Shown here: piece by piece, positions 59,312-64,000 of the stretch
Position numbering within the stretch: the first letter of the stretch is position 1
Layout of the letters: each line of letters starts with the position of its first letter
DNA from: Pseudomonas graminis
GTDB taxonomy: Bacteria > Pseudomonadota > Gammaproteobacteria > Pseudomonadales > Pseudomonadaceae
Assembly: GCF_900111735.1 (NCBI RefSeq)
Contig: NZ_FOHW01000005.1
Coordinates: 1-64,000 of the forward strand
Length of the DNA stretch: 64,000 bases
Direction of reading: 5' to 3'
Notes under the pieces: model-generated
Database searches by the model: none
The model's input: only the letters and a program-made list of their open reading frames with translations
Told to the model about the DNA's origin: nothing
Position numbers and translations under genes: made by a program

Positions 59312-61423
59312 ATGAGCTCGTCTGCCAATACTCCCTCCACCGAACGCTCCGGCGCCGCGCGCGCTTTTACGCCGCACACCGACCGCGACCAACTGACCAT
59401 CAATACCATCCGCACCCTGGCCATGGATGCCGTGCAGAAAGCCAATTCCGGCCACCCCGGCACGCCGATGGCGCTGGCACCTGTCGGCTATACGCTGTGG
59501 AAAGATTTCCTGCGCTATCACCCGCAACACCCTGACTGGCCAAACCGCGACCGCTTCGTGCTATCGGTCGGTCACGCTTCGATGCTGCTTTACTCACTGC
59601 TGCACCTGGCGGGTGTGGTCGAGATCGACGAGCATGGCAAACCATCGGGCAAACCCGCGGTGAGCCTTGAGGACATCAAGCAATTTCGCCAGATGGACTC
59701 CAAAACCCCGGGCCACCCTGAATACCGCATGACCACCGGCGTGGAGACCACCACCGGTCCGCTGGGTCAAGGCTGCGCCAACAGCGTCGGCATGGCGATG
59801 GGCGAGCGCTGGCTGGGCGAGCACTTCAACAAGCCCGGCGCTACGCTGTTCGATTACAGCGTTTACGTGCTGTGTGGCGATGGCGACATGATGGAAGGCG
59901 TGACCGCCGAGGCGGCGTCGATCGCCGGGCACCTCAAGCTGTCGAACCTGTGCTGGATCTACGACAACAACACCATCAGCATCGAAGGTCATACCGAGCT
60001 GGCTTACAGCGACGATGTGCAGAAGCGTTTCGAGGGCTACGGCTGGAAAACCCTGCACGTCAAAGACGCCAATGACGCCAACGCGCTGGCTAAGGCGCTC
60101 CAGACCTTTCAGCACACCAGCGATGCACCGACCCTGATCGTGGTCGACAGCATCATTGGCTTCGGTTCGCCCAACAAACACAACACCTCTGCCGCCCACG
60201 GCGAACCGCTGGGCGATGACGAAATCAAGCTGACTAAAAAGGCCTACGGCTGGGATGAGAACAGCAGCTTCCTGGTGCCGGAAGATGCCCGCAATTACCT
60301 GCGTGATGCACTTCTGGAGCGTAGCGGCAGCGATTACGACGCTTGGCTTGCGACCTTTAACCAGTTTGAAAAGGACCAGCCGGAACTCGCCGATCAGCTC
60401 AAGCGCATGCGTGCCGGTGAAATGCCCGACGGCTGGCAAGACAAGCAGATAAATTTTGAGGCGGACGCCAAAGGCATTGCCTCGCGCGCTTCTGGTGGCA
60501 AGGTGCTGAACGCCTTCGCCGAGCAGATCCCGTGGCTCATTGGCGGCTCGGCCGACCTTTCGCCGTCGACCAAAACCAACCTCACATTTGAGGGTGCGGG
60601 CAGCTTCGAATCGGGCAATTACGGCGGTCGAAACCTACACTTCGGCGTGCGCGAACACGCCATGGGCTCGATTGCGAACGGCCTGGCACTGTCCTACATC
60701 CGTCCATACACCTCGACGTTTCTGGTGTTCAGCGATTACATGAAGCCGCCGATTCGTCTGGCGTCAATCATGGAGTTGCCGGTAGTGTTCGTGTTCACTC
60801 ACGACTCGATCGGCGTCGGCGAAGACGGCCCGACGCACCAACCCATCGAGCAATTAACTCAGCTGCGGGCGACCCCGGGCGTGCTGACGATTCGGCCGGG
60901 CGATGCCAACGAAACGGCCCAAGCCTGGAAAATCGCGCTGGCGCAAACCAGCCGGCCGTCGTGCCTGGTGCTGTCGCGTCAGCCGCTGCCGACCCTTGAT
61001 CGCTCGAAATACGCCAGCGCCGAGGGCCTGACCAAAGGCGCCTATGTGCTGGCGGATGCGGTGGAAGGCAAAGTGGACGTCATCCTGATCGCCACCGGCA
61101 GCGAGGTCGGCATGACCGTCGAGGCGTTCGAGACGCTCAAAGCCCAAGGCATTGCGGCGCGAGTGGTGTCGATGCCGAGCTGGGAATTGTTCGAGGACCA
61201 GGACAAGGCCTATCGCGACGGCGTGTTGCCGCCGGACGTTAAAGCACGGGTGGTGGTGGAGCAGGCGGGGCCGGTAGGCTGGGATCGGTATGTCGGTCAG
61301 ACCGGCGCGAAGATCGTGATGAATACCTTCGGCGCGTCGGCCCCCATCGACAAGCTGCAAGCCAAGTACGGATTTACGGCGGAAAACATCGCCAAGCTGG
61401 CGAAAGAGCAGATCGCCGGTTAA
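59312..61423 (+). CDS. Transketolase
   Basis: A 703-aa transketolase. Thiamine diphosphate motifs are present: GHPGTPMALAPVGYTLW, SVGHASMLLY, TTTGPLGQGCANSVGMA, LCGDGDMMEGVTAEAASIAGH and DNNTISIEGH; the C-terminal domain has THDSIGVGEDGPTHQP and LVLSRQPLP. It moves two-carbon units in the pentose phosphate pathway. The usual Pseudomonas tkt lies near epd/pgk; here the gene stands alone next to a bestrophin, so this is probably a second copy. ATG at 59312 has CGAGGAGAACG before it. Confidence 0.94.
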   Translation: MSSSANTPSTERSGAARAFTPHTDRDQLTINTIRTLAMDAVQKANSGHPGTPMALAPVGYTLWKDFLRYHPQHPDWPNRDRFVLSVGHASMLLYSLLHLAGVVEIDEHGKPSGKPAVSLEDIKQFRQMDSKTPGHPEYRMTTGVETTTGPLGQGCANSVGMAMGERWLGEHFNKPGATLFDYSVYVLCGDGDMMEGVTAEAASIAGHLKLSNLCWIYDNNTISIEGHTELAYSDDVQKRFEGYGWKTLHVKDANDANALAKALQTFQHTSDAPTLIVVDSIIGFGSPNKHNTSAAHGEPLGDDEIKLTKKAYGWDENSSFLVPEDARNYLRDALLERSGSDYDAWLATFNQFEKDQPELADQLKRMRAGEMPDGWQDKQINFEADAKGIASRASGGKVLNAFAEQIPWLIGGSADLSPSTKTNLTFEGAGSFESGNYGGRNLHFGVREHAMGSIANGLALSYIRPYTSTFLVFSDYMKPPIRLASIMELPVVFVFTHDSIGVGEDGPTHQPIEQLTQLRATPGVLTIRPGDANETAQAWKIALAQTSRPSCLVLSRQPLPTLDRSKYASAEGLTKGAYVLADAVEGKVDVILIATGSEVGMTVEAFETLKAQGIAARVVSMPSWELFEDQDKAYRDGVLPPDVKARVVVEQAGPVGWDRYVGQTGAKIVMNTFGASAPIDKLQAKYGFTAENIAKLAKEQIAG

Positions 61424-61436
61424 ACCCTGCGTAAGA

Positions 61437-61465
61437 GCGCTTGCCCGGAAATCGCGGGCAAGCGC
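61437..61465 (+). terminator. Terminator/REP-like hairpin after transketolase
   Basis: GCGCTTGCCC (61437-61446) pairs exactly with GGGCAAGCGC (61456-61465). It lies 14 bases after the transketolase stop and before the convergent sulfur transporter. The sequence is that of the GCGCTTGCCCGC REP, so a REP has likely been taken over as a terminator. Confidence 0.75.
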
Positions 61466-61488
61466 CCTCCTTCCTTTAGATCACTCGA

Positions 61489-62700
61489 TCAGCATCCGGT
61501 CAACACAGCGGGCCGACGCTCACCCTCAAAGAATAACGGCCGAATGCGCACGCCCACGGCGTTGCCCGCAAAGGCAGCCACCAGCCAAAGCCAGCCGTGC
61601 AAGCTGCCTGAGGCGATGCCGCTGAAGTACGCGCCGATGTTGCAGCCGTACGCCAGGCGCGAACCATAACCCAGCAACAGCCCACCGATCACTGCAGCGA
61701 TTAGCGAGCGTGTCGGAATTTTCAGGCTCGGGGCGAACCGTCCTGCAAGGCCCGCCGCCACTGCCGCACCCAACATAATGCCGATGTCCATGACGGTGGT
61801 GATGTCTTCCCACACCGGCGCGGCCAGAGCCTTGGCGTTCGCCGGCATCTGCCAGAACGGCCAGCTGCCCACATCCACACCCAGACCACCGGCGACTTTC
61901 GCACCCCACAGTGCGAAGGCCGATGTGATGCCCCAAGGGCGACCCGCCAATGCCAAGGTGGCGTAGTTAAGCAATGCCAACCCTACGGCACCCCACACCA
62001 GCGGCCAGGGACCGCGGAGGAAACGGCGCAGGCCAACGTGTTCGCTGGTGACGGCCGCTTCCAGATCCCCGTGTCGGCGCTTTTCCAGCTTCACGGTGAC
62101 AAGGGCAATGACTGCGAACAGGGCCAGGCTCATCAGCAGCGCCGGAATCACACCGAAGGTTTTAACGATGGAAGTGGCGGGAAACGACGGCAGCGAGAAC
62201 CACCAATCGACGTGATGGGTGGCGATCAGCGAGCCAATGATGAAGAACAGTAAAGTGACGAGCATCCGCGCGTTGCCGCCGCCAACGGTGAACAGCGTGC
62301 CGGACGCACAGCCGCCACCCATTTGCATGCCGATGCCGAAGATGAAGGCGCCGAAGACTACGGACACACCGGCCGGGGCCACGAGGCCGGTGACCGGCGT
62401 GCCGAACAGGGTACCGGCACCCAGCGCGGGGAAGAACAGCACCACCGCGACGGCCAGCATCACCATCTGCGCGCGCAAACCGGCACCGCGTCGCTCGTTG
62501 ATGAATACCCGCCAGGCCGAGGTGAAACCGAAAGCGGCGTGATACAGCGTGAGGCCCAGCGCAGCGCCCACGATCAGCAACAGCACTTGCCGGCCGCCTA
62601 CGGCCGATTGGAGAAACAGAGCGCCGACCACCAACAAGAGGAAGGCGATCAGCGGCGCGCCGAGCTTGCGCTGCGGCGCCACAGAGAGAGGAAGACTCAT
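61489..62700 (-). CDS. YeeE/YedE-family sulfur-compound transporter
   Basis: A 403-aa membrane protein with about ten helices, made of two related halves. Cys-bearing loops GMQMGGGCASGTLFTVGGG (first half) and YGSRLAYGCNIGAYFSGI (second half) are typical of YeeE/YedE thiosulfate/sulfur-compound transporters. ATG at 62700 has AGAGAGGAAG before it. Its substrate is likely thiosulfate or a similar compound but no partner gene (YeeD/TusA) is adjacent. Confidence 0.92.
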   Translation of the reverse strand: MSLPLSVAPQRKLGAPLIAFLLLVVGALFLQSAVGGRQVLLLIVGAALGLTLYHAAFGFTSAWRVFINERRGAGLRAQMVMLAVAVVLFFPALGAGTLFGTPVTGLVAPAGVSVVFGAFIFGIGMQMGGGCASGTLFTVGGGNARMLVTLLFFIIGSLIATHHVDWWFSLPSFPATSIVKTFGVIPALLMSLALFAVIALVTVKLEKRRHGDLEAAVTSEHVGLRRFLRGPWPLVWGAVGLALLNYATLALAGRPWGITSAFALWGAKVAGGLGVDVGSWPFWQMPANAKALAAPVWEDITTVMDIGIMLGAAVAAGLAGRFAPSLKIPTRSLIAAVIGGLLLGYGSRLAYGCNIGAYFSGIASGSLHGWLWLVAAFAGNAVGVRIRPLFFEGERRPAVLTGC

Positions 62701-62791
62701 GGGCGTATCTCGGAGAAGGATTGCGATGGGCGCGAGTATACGCCGGTGCCTGCTGGATGACGCGCCAACGCCCCCATCGGTTTGATCACAA

Positions 62792-64000
62792 TCAAACCCG
62801 CCATGCACCTCGCAAGCGCGTCAGCGCAGAGGCGATATCGGCCTCGGGAACCGCTGCAAACCCCAGTACCAGGCCCGCCCGATCATCCACCGGCGTCTCT
62901 GACTCCGGCAGCCAGTACTCACTCAACGGCGCGACCTCGACGCCGACACTTTCCGCTTTGGTCACCAGTTCCGTTTCACGCGCTAACGTGTCCACCGCGA
63001 CGGCGACATGCAGCCCTGCAAGCGGCTTGATCATCGGACTGCAACCCTCAAGCGCCTCGGGCCAGCCAGCCAGCAATGCATCGCGTCGACTCAAGGCAGC
63101 CCGGCGCATGCGGCGAATGTGCCGTTGAAAGTGGCCCGCTGCGATGAACTCGGCCATGACCATTTGTGTACCCACCTCGGAATGACGCATGTCCACGGCC
63201 CGGCGCCGGCTGAATGGTTCTACCAGGTTGCGCGGCAACACCAGATAACCCAGACGCAGCGCCGGAAATGCCACCTTGCCGAATGTCCCGACGTACAGCA
63301 CGCGACCGCTCCGATCCAGCGCTGCCAACGGCGCCAGCGGTGCGCCGCTGTATCGGTATTCGCCGTCGTAGTCGTCTTCGACGATCCAGCCATGATTGCG
63401 CTCGGCCCATGCGAGCAGTTCCAGCCGCCGCGCCAGGCTCATCGTCACGCCCAGCGGGTATTGATGGGAGGGCGTCACGTAGGCCAACTTGCAGCCTGAG
63501 TCATCGCGCGCCGGACTGCGCATGCCCTCCGCGTCAACCGCCATCCCCTGCAACCTGGCGCCAGCCACCCCGAAGGCATGACCGGCGGCGCGATACCCCG
63601 GATTTTCGATCGCCACCACATCGCCCCGCTCAAGCAGCAGCTGTGCACAAAGGGTGATTGCCTGCTGCGCGCCATTGGTGATCACAATTTGCTCAGGCGT
63701 ACAGCGCAGATCGCGGGACGTCCTCAAATAAGCTGCGATCAGCTCTCGCAGTCGCCGTTCGCCGGCCGGGTCGCCGTAGCCCAGATGTTGCAGGCCCGGT
63801 TTACGCCAGAAAGCCGCGTGCAGCTTGCCCCACGTGTCGAAAGGGAACAGATCGAATGCCGGAACACCTGTTCGAAACGCCTTCGGCAAGCCGCTTTTAG
63901 TCGGCCACAGATGATGCTGCTCCAGTGTCTGAATCGCACTGCTGTGGATAACATTGTTCGACAGTTCTACCGCAACTTTCGGAGGTTTTGTGGATAAACC
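62792..64000 (-). CDS. MocR/PdxR-family regulator, 5' end outside window
   Basis: The minus-strand frame is open from base 64000 to the stop at 62792-62794 (about 402 residues visible). The aminotransferase-like domain starts near residue 38 in the visible part: AFDLFPFDTWGKLHA, GYGDPAGERRLRELIAAYL, VITNGAQQAITLCAQLL, AYVTPSHQYPLG and the PLP-Lys region VGTFGKVAFPALRLGYLVLP. This is the C-terminal part of a GntR-type MocR regulator. The N-terminal winged-helix should lie just outside. No stop is seen upstream in frame, so the chain is not broken here. PLP as cofactor is inferred from the family. Confidence 0.92.
   Translation of the reverse strand, partial: GLSTKPPKVAVELSNNVIHSSAIQTLEQHHLWPTKSGLPKAFRTGVPAFDLFPFDTWGKLHAAFWRKPGLQHLGYGDPAGERRLRELIAAYLRTSRDLRCTPEQIVITNGAQQAITLCAQLLLERGDVVAIENPGYRAAGHAFGVAGARLQGMAVDAEGMRSPARDDSGCKLAYVTPSHQYPLGVTMSLARRLELLAWAERNHGWIVEDDYDGEYRYSGAPLAPLAALDRSGRVLYVGTFGKVAFPALRLGYLVLPRNLVEPFSRRRAVDMRHSEVGTQMVMAEFIAAGHFQRHIRRMRRAALSRRDALLAGWPEALEGCSPMIKPLAGLHVAVAVDTLARETELVTKAESVGVEVAPLSEYWLPESETPVDDRAGLVLGFAAVPEADIASALTRLRGAWRV

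Overview
This window is chromosomal DNA from a Pseudomonas of the fluorescens/syringae type. The order radC-coaBC-dut-algC-argB-pyrE-crc-rph-yicC-gmk-rpoZ-spoT-ridA-exbBD/tonB-oxyR-recG-HU-rubredoxin-ubiCA-phoBR-response regulator-phoU-pstBACS is the conserved order known from the P. aeruginosa PA5319-PA5370 region. High GC, Crc, a long AlgC, large PstA/PstC proteins and Pseudomonas-type REP palindromes fit. I cannot name the species from sequence alone.

Layout. Bases 1 to about 2,500 are an accessory patch: the 5' end of an IS1182-type transposase gene, an AT-rich trio of small genes (two helix-turn-helix proteins and one unknown), and a decayed IS5-family transposase. The patch ends inside the 3' part of radC, which has lost its catalytic JAMM segment. 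From 3.1 to 25 kb the genes are core: coenzyme A, dUTP, sugar-phosphate, arginine and pyrimidine synthesis, the Crc carbon regulator, RNase PH, the gmk/rpoZ/spoT stringent-response cluster, the TonB energy system, OxyR and RecG. From 25 to 31 kb lie an HU-like protein with a basic tail, rubredoxin and its reductase, a tandem cluster of REP doublets and ubiCA. From 30.6 to 43.4 kb is the phosphate regulon: phoBR (Pho box upstream), a CBS-domain membrane protein, an M23 peptidase, a response regulator, phoU and pstB-A-C-S (Pho box before pstS).

The last 20 kb is more mosaic. It holds an MFS transporter, a thioesterase, a mutarotase, purEK, an aspA/Na-alanine symporter/asparaginase cluster, a bestrophin, an extra transketolase, a YeeE/YedE-type sulfur transporter and the 5'-truncated view of a MocR-type regulator. 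Two delta-60-repeat proteins, each with seven recognisable repeats and no signal peptide, sit about 12 kb apart as insertions among otherwise ordinary genes.

How the parts work together. PhoR/PhoB sense phosphate through PstSCAB and PhoU, and both transcription units carry Pho boxes. SpoT, RpoZ and Gmk link guanine nucleotide supply to (p)ppGpp. Crc is encoded here, and Hfq/Crc-like A-rich motifs lie just before algC and the HU gene. aspA, the symporter and asparaginase form an Asn/Asp catabolic set. The most unusual items are the truncated radC island with its two palindromic candidate operators, the tandem REPIN array, a terminator lying between the apparent purE promoter and purE, and the paired delta-60 proteins.
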